Source of the DNA: Deltaproteobacteria bacterium
GTDB lineage: Bacteria; Myxococcota_A; UBA9160; UBA4427
Direction: 5' to 3'
NCBI GenBank assembly: GCA_016713665.1
Contig: JADJOR010000011.1
Coordinates: 1 to 64,000 of the forward strand
DNA: 64,000 nt
In this document: positions 56,469-64,000 of the stretch, piece by piece
Position numbering within the stretch: the first letter of the stretch is position 1
How the letters are laid out: each line of letters begins with the position of its first letter
Program-made: the position numbers and the translations under genes
The notes under the pieces: model-generated
What the model saw: only the letters and a program-made list of their open reading frames with translations
Databases searched by the model: none
Told to the model about the DNA's origin: nothing

Positions 56469-56861
56469 GTGATCCAACACCCGAACGCCCTCCTCGTCCA
56501 TCAATGCCTTCAGGCCGCGAACGTCGGCGATCGCCAGACGCTGCGCGCGCTCTGGGCGGACGACATCGTGTGGCGCGTGAAGGGGGCGGGCCCCTGGCAT
56601 GGGGACATCAAGGGGCCCGACGAGATCTTCGAGTATCTCGGCTCCCTCGGCGAAGTCGGTCACGTCGGCTTCAATACCGCCGTCGAGGACGTGATGGTCA
56701 GCAACACGCGCGCCTCCGTCCTCTGTCAGGCGCGGGCGCAGATGGGCGACCGGATCCTCGACGCGAGCTATCTGCTGATCGCGTCGATCGCAGCGGGGCG
56801 CGTCCAGGAGATCGTCTCGGTCCCGATCGATCCGGAGCGGCTCGCGGAGTTCTGGACCTGA
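56469..56861 (+). CDS. SnoaL/NTF2-like protein
   Basis: The 130-residue protein (GTG start at 56469, with GGAG six bases upstream) reads IQHPNALLVHQCLQAANVGD, ADDIVWRVKGAGPWHGDIKG then PDEIFEYLG, the cone-shaped SnoaL/ketosteroid-isomerase-like fold that binds small hydrophobic ligands. Catalytic residues cannot be assigned. An upstream ATG at 56436 is less likely. A 15-base poly-G run follows four bases after the stop. Confidence 0.8.
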   Translation: MIQHPNALLVHQCLQAANVGDRQTLRALWADDIVWRVKGAGPWHGDIKGPDEIFEYLGSLGEVGHVGFNTAVEDVMVSNTRASVLCQARAQMGDRILDASYLLIASIAAGRVQEIVSVPIDPERLAEFWT

Positions 56862-56865
56862 CCGA

Positions 56866-56880
56866 GGGGGGGGGGGGGGG
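56866..56880. repeat. 15-base poly-G run
   Basis: Third poly-G tract of the window, between the SnoaL-like stop and mpl. It does not interrupt a gene but resembles the longer tracts near 14.4 and 19.9 kb, so the spacing here may also be unreliable. Confidence 0.5.
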
Positions 56881-56912
56881 CGGGGGCGCCGCCCCCCGCG
56901 AACCCGACGTCT

Positions 56913-58502
56913 TCAGGCGGCACGCGCGAGGGCTTCGAGCAGCTTCTCCCAGATCCCGCCGAAGGCCCCGTTGCTCATGACGAGCACGACGTCGCCTTCC
57001 CGCCGACCGGCGACGACCCAGTCGATCATCGCCTCGATGCCTTCGAAGGCCGCCGCGTCGCGTCCGCGCTGGCGCAGCGCCTCGGCCACCTTCTTCGACG
57101 AGAGGATCTCGGTGACCTCGCCCGTGATGCTGTAGATCGGCTCGCTGCCGACCTCCGCGATCGCGACCCGACCCGCCGACATCAACGCCTCGACGTAGTC
57201 GTCCTGGAAGATCGCGCGCCGGCTCGTGTTGGTGCGCGGCTCGAGCAACGCGACGACGCGGCTGCCCGGGTGGCGCTGGGCGATGGCTTCGATCGTCCCC
57301 TTCACCGCCGTCGGATGGTGGGCGAAGTCGTCGATCACCGTGACCCCCGCCGCGACGCCGCGCACCTCCTGGCGACGCTTTACGCCGAGGTGCCGGGGCA
57401 GCGCCGCGATCGCCTGCTCGATCGGAACGCCGAGGGAGTCGAGGGCCGCGAGGACGCCGACCACGTTCTCGACGTTGTGGGCCCCGAAGAGCGGCGAGAC
57501 GACCTCGTAGCTGCGCTGCTTCTCGCGATCCTCGAGGTTGAAGCGGAGACCGTTCTTCTCGGGACGCAGCCGGCTCGCGACCCAGCGCGCGGACCCGACC
57601 GCGTCGGCCGCCGGGCGCCCCGCCGACTCGTCCGAACCGACGCCCGTCGAGCGCTCCGCCTGCCCGCCTTCGCCGCCGCGCTCGACCGCATAACCGATCA
57701 CGCGGCAAGGCGCCTGCGCCAGCACGTCGCGGACCCCGTCGTGGCCGACCGCCGCGACGATCGTCGCATCCTTCGCCATCTGGGCCACGAGCGCGCGGAA
57801 GGCCGACTTCACGTGGTCGAGATCGCGGTAGATGTCGGCGTGATCGAACTCGACGGAGGTCAGGATCAGCGTGTTCGGATGGTAGTGGAGGAATTTCGGG
57901 GTCTTGTCGAAGAAGGCCGTGTCGTACTCGTCGCCCTCGACGACGAAATGCGGCCCCTGCCCTTCGCGGAAGGAGCCGCCGAAATCGAGCGAGATGCCGC
58001 CGACCAGCAGCGACGGGTCGCGACCGGTCGCTTCGAGGAGCTGGGCCGCGAGATTCGTCGTCGTCGTCTTGCCGTGGGTGCCGGCGATCGTGAGGCAGTG
58101 GCGCTTCGAGATGGCGAGCTCGTAGAGCGCGTCGGAGAACGAGCGGAACGGCAGCCCCGCCTCGATCGCCGCGACGGCCTCCGGATTGTCCCGTCGGACC
58201 GCGTTGCCGATCACGACGAGATCCGGCCGCTCGCGCAGCACGTTCTCCGCCGCGAAGCCCTCGATGGGCACGATCCCCCAGTCTTCGAGCGCGGTGCTCA
58301 TCGGCGGGTAGAGCTTCTTGTCCGAGCCGGTGACCCGGATGCCGCGGGCCTTCACGAGGCCGGCGAGCGAGCCCATGCCCGTCCCGCCGATCGCGATGAA
58401 ATGAACGTGGCGCAGGCGCGCCGGGTCGTAGGGACGCTTCGCGTCGGCCGCGGCGCCGGAGACGCCCGGGGCGCCGGTCGCGGAGGGCTTCGACGCGCTC
58501 AT
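56913..58502 (-). CDS. mpl: UDP-MurNAc:tripeptide ligase Mpl
   Basis: The 529-residue Mur ligase has FIAIGGTGMGSLAGLVKARG (UDP site), the ATP loop AGTHGKTTTTNLAAQLL, GDEYDTAFFDKTPKF and IDDFAHHPTAVKGTIEA. Mpl ligates recovered L-Ala-gamma-D-Glu-meso-Dap to UDP-MurNAc in murein recycling. It is about 70 residues longer than the E. coli protein, partly due to a variable insert near residues 275-305 (GGEGGQAERSTGVGSDES). Start overlaps the serine hydrolase stop (ATGA). Confidence 0.9.
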   Translation of the reverse strand: MSASKPSATGAPGVSGAAADAKRPYDPARLRHVHFIAIGGTGMGSLAGLVKARGIRVTGSDKKLYPPMSTALEDWGIVPIEGFAAENVLRERPDLVVIGNAVRRDNPEAVAAIEAGLPFRSFSDALYELAISKRHCLTIAGTHGKTTTTNLAAQLLEATGRDPSLLVGGISLDFGGSFREGQGPHFVVEGDEYDTAFFDKTPKFLHYHPNTLILTSVEFDHADIYRDLDHVKSAFRALVAQMAKDATIVAAVGHDGVRDVLAQAPCRVIGYAVERGGEGGQAERSTGVGSDESAGRPAADAVGSARWVASRLRPEKNGLRFNLEDREKQRSYEVVSPLFGAHNVENVVGVLAALDSLGVPIEQAIAALPRHLGVKRRQEVRGVAAGVTVIDDFAHHPTAVKGTIEAIAQRHPGSRVVALLEPRTNTSRRAIFQDDYVEALMSAGRVAIAEVGSEPIYSITGEVTEILSSKKVAEALRQRGRDAAAFEGIEAMIDWVVAGRREGDVVLVMSNGAFGGIWEKLLEALARAA

Positions 58503-59659
58503 TCGGCGGTCAGGCCTTCGAAGATCGCATCGTGGATCTTCGGGCGGAGATCGAAGCGGCTGCGCTTCGCGACCAGATGGATGCGGTTGGTCAGCATCAC
58601 GACGATGAGCTCCCGCTCGAGATCGATCCAGAGGGAGGTCCCCGTGAAGCCGAGATGGCCGACGGAGCTCGCGGAGAAGTACTGGCCCGAGGACGAGGCG
58701 CCGGCCGTCGGCGTGTCCCAGCCGAGCGCCCAGTCGGAGTCGGCGGGCATGCGCTGGCGCGTCGAAAACTCGCGCACGCGCTCCGTCGGCAGCGAAGGAT
58801 TGCGGCCGTGCCAGGCGTCGAGGAAGAGCTGAGCGAAGCGCATCACGTCGTCGGCGGTCGAGAAGAGGCCCGCGTGGCCCGCGACGCCCCCCATCGCCGA
58901 GGCGTTGGGATCGTGGACCTCGCCCCAGACGATCCGGTCGCGCCAGGGACAGTTCTCGGTCGCGGCGACGCGGCGACGCACGACCTCCGGCGAGGCGTTC
59001 GAGCCGTCGGTCGGGATCGGAAAGAAGCGCGTGTCGTGGAGGGCCAGGCGCGTGAAGATCCGCGACTCGCAGAACTCGTCGAGGGGCTGCTTCGAGACGG
59101 CCTCGACCAGGGCCCCGAGCACGATGAAATCGAGATCGCCGTAGACCGCCGCCGCCCCCGGCTCGTGGACCAGTGCCGAGCGCAGCACGCGGTCGATGAT
59201 CCAGTCGCGCCCTTCCTTCGTCCCGATCAGCCGCTCGCCGGTCTTGCGCTCCTTCTCGATCAGGAGCTCGTGGAAGCCGCGCCAGGGCTTGAGGCCCGCG
59301 GCGTGGCAGAGCAGATGGCGGATCGTGACGTTCTCCTTGCCGCGATCGGCGAAGGCCGGCAGCGACTTGGCCACCGGATCGTCGAGGGAGATCGAGCCCT
59401 CCTCGACGAGCCATAGGATCGCGGTCGTCGTCGCGATCGGCTTCGTCAGCGAGGCGAGGTCGAAGATCGTGTCGCGCCGCATCGGCAGCCGTTCGGGCCG
59501 CGCGACGGCGAGGCCACGGACCCAGGCATAGTCGAGGATCTCGCCCTCCCGCGGCATCCGGGCCAGCACGACCGCGCCGGGGATCTCCTGCTTTTCGATC
59601 GCCTTGTCGAGGGTCCGCTCGACCTTCTGGAGCTTGCGCTCGATCAGACTCCGCTTCAT
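58499..59659 (-). CDS. serine hydrolase of the beta-lactamase/PBP4-like family
   Basis: The 386-residue protein has the class C beta-lactamase-like SxxK motif in DLASLTKPIATT, a Tyr motif around AVYGDLDFIVLG and HLGFTGTSLWID near the C-terminal KTG-equivalent. No obvious signal peptide is visible, so it may be cytoplasmic, which would fit a role in recycling of murein fragments with neighbouring mpl and ldcA. Such enzymes can be D-aminopeptidases, esterases or carboxypeptidases; the substrate is not known. Confidence 0.85.
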   Translation of the reverse strand: MKRSLIERKLQKVERTLDKAIEKQEIPGAVVLARMPREGEILDYAWVRGLAVARPERLPMRRDTIFDLASLTKPIATTTAILWLVEEGSISLDDPVAKSLPAFADRGKENVTIRHLLCHAAGLKPWRGFHELLIEKERKTGERLIGTKEGRDWIIDRVLRSALVHEPGAAAVYGDLDFIVLGALVEAVSKQPLDEFCESRIFTRLALHDTRFFPIPTDGSNASPEVVRRRVAATENCPWRDRIVWGEVHDPNASAMGGVAGHAGLFSTADDVMRFAQLFLDAWHGRNPSLPTERVREFSTRQRMPADSDWALGWDTPTAGASSSGQYFSASSVGHLGFTGTSLWIDLERELIVVMLTNRIHLVAKRSRFDLRPKIHDAIFEGLTAE

Positions 59660-59749
59660 CGCGTGGCTCCCCCCGAAGCACCAGCCGAAGGCCTCAACCC
59701 GGCCCGCAGACCCGAAACGGAGCCGCCGAGGCCCCGCCGCGGCCGCACG

Positions 59750-60667
59750 CTACCGCGCCCGGACCGCCGATTCCAACCACTCGAGCTCGCCGCGGTCGCC
59801 GTCGAGGGCTGCCCGCCCACCGAAGGGCCACGGCCGGTTCTGCCCCCCGTGGCCGAAGGGCAGATCGAGGACGACCGGGACGCCGAGCGGCCCGAACACC
59901 TCCCGGAAGAGCCGCTCGACGGGCCACTCCGGGTAGCGTGGATCCTCGCAATCCGTGAAGGCCCCGATCGCGACGCCGGCGAGCGTGGCGAGCTTCCCCG
60001 CGGCCCGCAGCTGCTGCAGCATGCGATCGACGCGATAGGGCAGCTCGGTCACGTCCTCGAGCATGAGGATCGCGCCCCGGGTATCGAGCTCCCAGGGCGT
60101 GCCGAGGCTCGCGACGCAGACGGTGAGCGAGCCGCCGACGAGGCGGCCCTCGGCCCAGCCGGCGACGAGCGTCCGACCCGCATAACGCGGGAGCGGACCG
60201 GTCCCCTGGAGCGTCCGGACGAGAGCCGACCCGCCCTCGCCTTCGAGCGACTCCTTCTTCTCGAGCATCGGGCCGTGGATGCCGAGGAGCCCCGCGTGCT
60301 TGCGCTGCCAGAGCAGCAGCGTCGTGACGTCGCTGTAGCCGACCAGGGGCTTCGCCGCCTCGCGGACGGCGGCGGCGTCGAGGCGCTCGACGATGCGATG
60401 GCAGCCGTAGCCGCCGCGGGCACACAGGATCGCGTCGACCTCGGGATCCCGGACGAACTCCATGAACTCCCGCGCACGGCGCTCGTCGCTGCCCGCGAGG
60501 TAGCCGTCGCGGGCGAGGATGTCGTCGCGGGCGACGGTCTCGAAGCCGAGGCGTTCGAGCGCCCGGCGATTCGCCTCGAATTTCGCCGGATCGAGGGGCC
60601 CGGCCGGGGCCACCAGGGCGATCCGGCCGCCGGGTCGCACGGCGCGGGGTCGGCGCAGACTTGCCAC
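59750..60667 (-). CDS. ldcA: LD-carboxypeptidase LdcA (S66)
   Basis: The 305-residue enzyme begins at a GTG (60667) that overlaps the dnaB stop by one base (TAGTG). It shows GGRIALVAPAGPLDP, ILCARGGYGCHRIVERLD, the nucleophilic Ser in LVGYSDVTTLLLW, GGSLTVCVASLGTPWE and a C-terminal GHGGQNRPWPFG with His, matching the S66 Ser-Glu-His enzymes that remove terminal D-Ala from tetrapeptides in murein recycling. With mpl and the serine hydrolase it makes a recycling set. Confidence 0.9.
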   Translation of the reverse strand: MASLRRPRAVRPGGRIALVAPAGPLDPAKFEANRRALERLGFETVARDDILARDGYLAGSDERRAREFMEFVRDPEVDAILCARGGYGCHRIVERLDAAAVREAAKPLVGYSDVTTLLLWQRKHAGLLGIHGPMLEKKESLEGEGGSALVRTLQGTGPLPRYAGRTLVAGWAEGRLVGGSLTVCVASLGTPWELDTRGAILMLEDVTELPYRVDRMLQQLRAAGKLATLAGVAIGAFTDCEDPRYPEWPVERLFREVFGPLGVPVVLDLPFGHGGQNRPWPFGGRAALDGDRGELEWLESAVRAR

Positions 60668-62112
60668 TAGAAGGCGCCCGGATCCGTGTCCGGACCGAAG
60701 CCGCCAGCACCCGCGCCGCCGAATTCGTAGTCGAAGTCGGCGGAGCGCTTGGCGCCCGGGCCCGAAGGCGCGCCCTCGTAGGGATTGTCCGAGAGCGGCC
60801 AATCGCGGAACTGCGCGAAGCGGCCCTCGAACTCGAGCTTGACCGTCCCCGTCGGCCCGTTGCGCTGCTTCGCGATGATCAGCTCGGCCAGGTTCTCGAA
60901 CTCCGTCTCCTTGTTGTAGACGATGTCGCGATAGATGAAGGCGATCAGGTCCGCGTCCTGCTCGATGGCGCCCGACTCGCGCAGATCGGCCAGCATCGGG
61001 CGCTTGTCCTCCTTGCGCGTCTCGGGTCCGCGGTTCAGCTGGGACAGGGCGATCACCGGGATGTCGAGCTCCTTCGCGAGGCCCTTGAGACCGCGGCTGA
61101 TCTCGGAGATCTCCTGCTCGCGGTGCTGCACGTTGCGATCGCCGCGGGCGAGCTGGAGGTAGTCGACGACGACGAGGTCGAGCCCCTTCTGGGAGTGGAG
61201 CCGTCGACATTTGGCACGGATCTCGAGGATCGACGACGCACCGGTATCGTCGATCCAGATGCCGGCCTCGGCGAGGCGCCCGGCGGCGGCCATCAGCCGC
61301 GAGTGCGCGTCGGTCGAGATCAGCCCGCTGCGGAAGAGACCGAAGTCGACCTGGGCCTCGGTCGAGAGCAGCCGCATGACGAGCGAGCGCGTCGTCATCT
61401 CGAGGGAGAAGATCGCGACGTTCTTGCCGTAGTCGACGGCGGCGTTGCGCGCGAGATTCAAGGCGAGGGCCGTCTTGCCCATCGACGGCCGCGCGGCCAG
61501 GATGAAGAGATCCCCGGGCTGCAGACCGCCGGTCATCTCGTCGAGCTTCGCATAGCCCGAGGAGAGCCCGGTCAGCTCGCCGCTGCGGTTCATCAGCATG
61601 TCGATGTGGTTGACGGCGTCGTGCATCTCGACGGAGATGGAGGAGAGGCTCGTGCTCGCCTTGGCGGTCGAGAGCGCGAAGATCTTGCTCTCCGCCTCGT
61701 CGAGCAGCGTATCCGCCGGCTCGCCCGGCTCGTAGCCGAGGGCGACGATCTCGGTCGCCGTCGAGATGATGCTCCGCTTGATCGCGCGATCGCGCACGAT
61801 CTTCGCGTAGTGGACGATGTTGGCGGGCGTCGCGACGTAGTCCGCGATCTCGGCCAGGGCGACCGGACCGCCGATGCTGTCGAGCAGGCTCTCGCCCTTC
61901 AGGTAGGCGGCGAGCGTCGTGAGATCGACCGGCTGGTTCTCGTCCCGCAGCCGGACCATCGAGCGGAACAGCATCTGATGGGACGGGTGGTAGAAATCCT
62001 CTTCCCGGATCTCGGTGACCACCGAATGGATCGCGTCGTTGTCGAGCAGGATGGCCGAGAGGACGGCCTTCTCCGCCTCGATATCGTGGGGCGGCACGCG
62101 CCCCGCGACCAT
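60667..62112 (-). CDS. dnaB: replicative DNA helicase DnaB
   Basis: The 481-residue helicase has the N-terminal helical domain (VPPHDIEAEKAVLSAILLDN), the RecA-like core with Walker A AARPSMGKTALALNLARNAA, VVVDYLQLARG, SQLNRGPETRKEDKRPMLAD and DADLIAFIYRD. It unwinds DNA at the fork. GAGGGAGTCCGAC precedes the ATG at 62112. It follows rplI after a strong terminator, in the common rpsF-rpsR-rplI-dnaB order. The C-terminal tail (FGGAGAGGFGPDTDPGAF) is Gly-rich. Confidence 0.96.
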   Translation of the reverse strand: MVAGRVPPHDIEAEKAVLSAILLDNDAIHSVVTEIREEDFYHPSHQMLFRSMVRLRDENQPVDLTTLAAYLKGESLLDSIGGPVALAEIADYVATPANIVHYAKIVRDRAIKRSIISTATEIVALGYEPGEPADTLLDEAESKIFALSTAKASTSLSSISVEMHDAVNHIDMLMNRSGELTGLSSGYAKLDEMTGGLQPGDLFILAARPSMGKTALALNLARNAAVDYGKNVAIFSLEMTTRSLVMRLLSTEAQVDFGLFRSGLISTDAHSRLMAAAGRLAEAGIWIDDTGASSILEIRAKCRRLHSQKGLDLVVVDYLQLARGDRNVQHREQEISEISRGLKGLAKELDIPVIALSQLNRGPETRKEDKRPMLADLRESGAIEQDADLIAFIYRDIVYNKETEFENLAELIIAKQRNGPTGTVKLEFEGRFAQFRDWPLSDNPYEGAPSGPGAKRSADFDYEFGGAGAGGFGPDTDPGAF

Positions 62113-62276
62113 GTCGGACTCCCTCACACCCCACCCCCTCGATGGGCGCCCGAATCCGCCGCTGCCGGACCGCGCGGCGTCCGGATCGGACGCGCGGGGC
62201 CGGCGGGCGCTCGACGCCCGACGAGTATACGCGGGCACGTCGCGAAGCGGTCGATCGGTCGCGCGATCCGGCCTGC

Positions 62277-62330
62277 AAAAAAACGAGCGCCCACTCCGGG
62301 TCGTCCGCGTGGGACGGGGAGTGGGCGCTC
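62277..62330 (-). terminator. intrinsic terminator after rplI
   Basis: On the minus strand GAGCGCCCACTCC pairs perfectly with its complement (62318-62330 with 62285-62297), enclosing a smaller hairpin (CGTCC-CACGC-GGACG), and is followed by seven T (62283-62277). It lies about 80 bases after the rplI stop. Confidence 0.85.
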
Positions 62331-62411
62331 GATCGGTCGGCGCGTCCCCGAAAACCCATCGGGCCCGCGGGGGCGCGGTGGGGCGGGCTGGGGGTCGCGC
62401 TGAGAGTCGCG

Positions 62412-62867
62412 TCAGCTCGCGGCGGTGACGGTCACCTTCAGGCTCGCCACGACGTCGTTGCGCAGGCGTACGGTGACCGTGTGCTCGCCCACCGACTTGA
62501 TCGGCTCGACGAGCACGATCTTGCGTCGGTCGACCTCGACGCCCTGGGCCCCGAGCAGCTCGGCCAGGTTCGCCGACGTGACGGAGCCGAAGAGCTTGCC
62601 CTCTTCGCCGACCTGGGCCGAGATCGCGAGCGCGATCCCCTCGATGCGCGTCTTCACGCTCTCGAGATCCTTCAGCTCCTTGGACCGCTTCTCGGCGATC
62701 ACGCGCCGCTTGTGCTCGACCTCGTGGACCCGGGCCGCCGTCGCCGGCAGCGCCTTGCCCTGCGGAATCAGGAAGTTGCGCGCAAACCCGGGCTTGACCT
62801 TCACGACGTCGCCGGCGTCGCCCAGATTGTGGACGTCTTCACTCAGGATGACTTGAACCAATGCCAT
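62412..62867 (-). CDS. rplI: ribosomal protein bL9
   Basis: The 151-residue protein has the bL9 N-domain MALVQVILSEDVHNLGDAGD then VVKVKPGFARNFLIPQGKA, the long connecting helix and a C-domain (GSVTSANLAELLGAQGVEVD). It binds 23S rRNA and protrudes near L1. GGAGTAAGTGAAC precedes the ATG at 62867; a GTG two codons earlier is unlikely. Length is normal for the family. Confidence 0.96.
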   Translation of the reverse strand: MALVQVILSEDVHNLGDAGDVVKVKPGFARNFLIPQGKALPATAARVHEVEHKRRVIAEKRSKELKDLESVKTRIEGIALAISAQVGEEGKLFGSVTSANLAELLGAQGVEVDRRKIVLVEPIKSVGEHTVTVRLRNDVVASLKVTVTAAS

Positions 62868-62968
62868 GTTCACTTACTCCGTCGAACGATTCCGCCAACG
62901 ACCCCCGCTGGCCTCTGGACCGCTACCCCTATTCAAGGCCAGGAAATCGGCCAAAGGCCGGTTTCCGA

Positions 62969-63595
62969 TCAAACGTGCGAGGGCGCGTAGGGCAGCATCG
63001 CGAGATGCCGTGCGCGCTTGATCTCGAGGGAGAGCGGCCGCTGGTGCTTCGCGCAGGTTCCCGAGATCCGGCGCGGGGTCAGCTTGCCCGTCTCGGTGAT
63101 GAAGAGCCGGAGCGTCTTCACGTCCTTGTACGAGATCGTGACGTTCTTGTCGGCGCAGAACCGGCACACCTTGCGCCGCTGGAACATGCCCTTGCGCTTG
63201 GCCTGCTTGCGGGCCTTCTTCCGCGCCGCAGCGCGGAGCTTGCCCTTGACCGTGAGCGGCGCGCGCGGCGCGCGATCGCCTCGATCTCCCCGGTCGCCGC
63301 GATCGCCGCGGTCGCCCCGGTCTTCCCGCGGCGGGCGCGGTCCCCGATCGAAGCCGCCCGGTCGCTCCGAGCGGTCGCCCATCGGCGGGCGATCGCCCAT
63401 CGGCGGTCGATCTCCCATCGGCGGTCGATCGCGGTCGGCCTTGGGGCCGAGCGGCGGTCGCGGACCCGCGCCAGCGGGACCCGAGGGCCCGGCCGCCGGA
63501 CCCGACGGCCCCGCAGCGGGACCCGTGGGCGGTCGTCTCGTCACACCGGCTCGCGGACCGGAGGGAATCGTCGTCTCGGTCTTCTCGTCGCTCAT
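62969..63595 (-). CDS. rpsR: ribosomal protein bS18 with long repetitive N-terminal extension
   Basis: The C-terminal 80 or so residues are ordinary bS18: FQRRKVCRFCADKNVTISYK, LRLFITETGKLTPRRISGTC and AKHQRPLSLEIKRARHLAML, with the zinc-type Cys pair. Before it lies a roughly 120-residue extension made of repeats: GPAAGPSGP units, three copies of RPPMGD, and five RGD units (RGDRGDRGDRGDRGDRAPRA), then a Lys/Arg-rich helix (KGKLRAAARKKARKQAKRKG). Normal bS18 is about 75-90 residues; this one is 208. The start at 63595 overlaps rpsF (ATGA), so the extension is in-frame and likely translated. Confidence 0.93.
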   Translation of the reverse strand: MSDEKTETTIPSGPRAGVTRRPPTGPAAGPSGPAAGPSGPAGAGPRPPLGPKADRDRPPMGDRPPMGDRPPMGDRSERPGGFDRGPRPPREDRGDRGDRGDRGDRGDRAPRAPLTVKGKLRAAARKKARKQAKRKGMFQRRKVCRFCADKNVTISYKDVKTLRLFITETGKLTPRRISGTCAKHQRPLSLEIKRARHLAMLPYAPSHV

Positions 63596-64000
63596 GCTCC
63601 CTCCTCCTCATCGTCGTCGAGCGGCGGACCGAAGCGGGCACGGTCGTCGCGCGGGCTGTATTCGTCGCGTTCTTCGCCGCCGAAATCGTCGTCGTCGCCG
63701 GTCAGGCCACGGCCCGACTCCTCGGCCTCGCGGCGGGCCTCGGCCTCTTCGGCCTCGCGGGCGGCGCGCTCGGCGGCGCGCTTCGCCTGCTCGACCTCGG
63801 CCTGGGCGGCGGCGGCCTTGCGGGCCTCCACGTCCGCCACGTCCTCGGCGGCCTGGACCGTGAGGAAGCGCAGGATCGACTCGTCGAGCCGCAGCGAACG
63901 CTCGAGCTCGGGCACGACCTTGCCCTTGTCGAGGTACATCAGCGTGTAGTAGTGGCCCTTGTGGAACTTCTTGATCTCGAAGGCGAGCTTGCGCTTGCCA
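63592..64000 (-). CDS. rpsF: ribosomal protein bS6, C-terminal part, with acidic/coiled-coil tail (runs off window)
   Basis: The readable 135 residues begin KRKLAFEIKKFHKGHYYTLM and LERSLRLDESILRFLTV, the C-terminal half of bS6, which pairs with bS18 on 16S rRNA. Normal bS6 ends about here, but this protein continues for about 85 residues: an Ala/Glu/Lys/Arg helix (AAAAQAEVEQAKRAAERAAR and on, coiled-coil-like) and an acidic end (GDDDDFGGEERDEYSPRDDR, then DDDEEEGA). The N-terminus lies outside the window. Confidence 0.92.
   Translation of the reverse strand, partial: GKRKLAFEIKKFHKGHYYTLMYLDKGKVVPELERSLRLDESILRFLTVQAAEDVADVEARKAAAAQAEVEQAKRAAERAAREAEEAEARREAEESGRGLTGDDDDFGGEERDEYSPRDDRARFGPPLDDDEEEGA

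Overview
The window is a chromosomal stretch from a GC-rich Gram-negative bacterium. Lipid A/LPS-type genes (a DUF374 acyltransferase, a heptose-phosphate adenylyltransferase), an AsmA-like protein, several lipoproteins with LspA, Mpl-type murein recycling, NtrBC, PtsP and a PEP-CTERM protein together suggest an environmental deltaproteobacterium in the broad sense (Myxococcota/Desulfobacterota-like), probably an uncultured lineage. That placement is inference from gene content only. Genes are dense, often joined by ATGA or GTGA overlaps, and GC-rich; the first 6.5 kb is visibly lower in GC.

Layout. 1-6453: the end of an IS481/IS3-like element has inserted into a large SpvB/RHS polymorphic-toxin gene. 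That gene is broken by about five frameshifts, ends in an HELGH metallopeptidase tip and is followed by a candidate exported immunity protein. 6950-7605: a VapBC-type toxin-antitoxin pair. 7718-9650: a DegT-fold enzyme whose PLP lysine is a histidine, then a MarR regulator divergent from an SDR with a palindromic operator between them. 10739-16030: a sulfatase, an acyl-CoA dehydrogenase-like flavoenzyme and an SDR (these two run together only through poly-G tracts), and a prohibitin-like protein. 16196-20546: epoxide hydrolase, DUF2959 lipoprotein, heme-O synthase, DUF374 acyltransferase and a damaged poly-G region. 20547-28000: PtsP, an HTH regulator, AsmA-like protein plus RfaE2, and a PlsC-like acyltransferase.

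28163-40341: MoeA; a coupled NtrB-NtrC-ThiE-NupC operon; SDR plus membrane dipeptidase; LspA; fatty-acid desaturase and a questin-oxidase-like protein converging; Mrp. 40385-47898: a lipoprotein/phosphodiesterase pair divergent from thiD-MutS-like ATPase-alkaline phosphatase, then a 3-hydroxyisobutyrate dehydrogenase-like gene. 48133-56861: a PEP-CTERM protein, a P450, and a minus-strand operon amidohydrolase-DUF3604-Baeyer-Villiger monooxygenase, in which DUF3604 carries an apparent deletion/frameshift; then a hypothetical and a SnoaL-like protein. 56913-60667: mpl, a serine hydrolase and ldcA (murein recycling). 60667-64000: dnaB, rplI, rpsR and rpsF in the classic order.

Most notable: ribosomal protein bS18 has a roughly 120-residue repetitive N-terminal extension, and its ribosomal partner bS6 has a roughly 85-residue acidic, Ala/Glu-rich C-terminal extension. 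Other points worth pursuing are the Lys-to-His DegT enzyme, the RHS toxin with an internal two-helix insertion and zincin tip, and a membrane-anchored MutS-family ATPase coupled to thiD. Three poly-G tracts (27+65 bp, about 56 bp, 15 bp) look like assembly artefacts and damage real gene ends.
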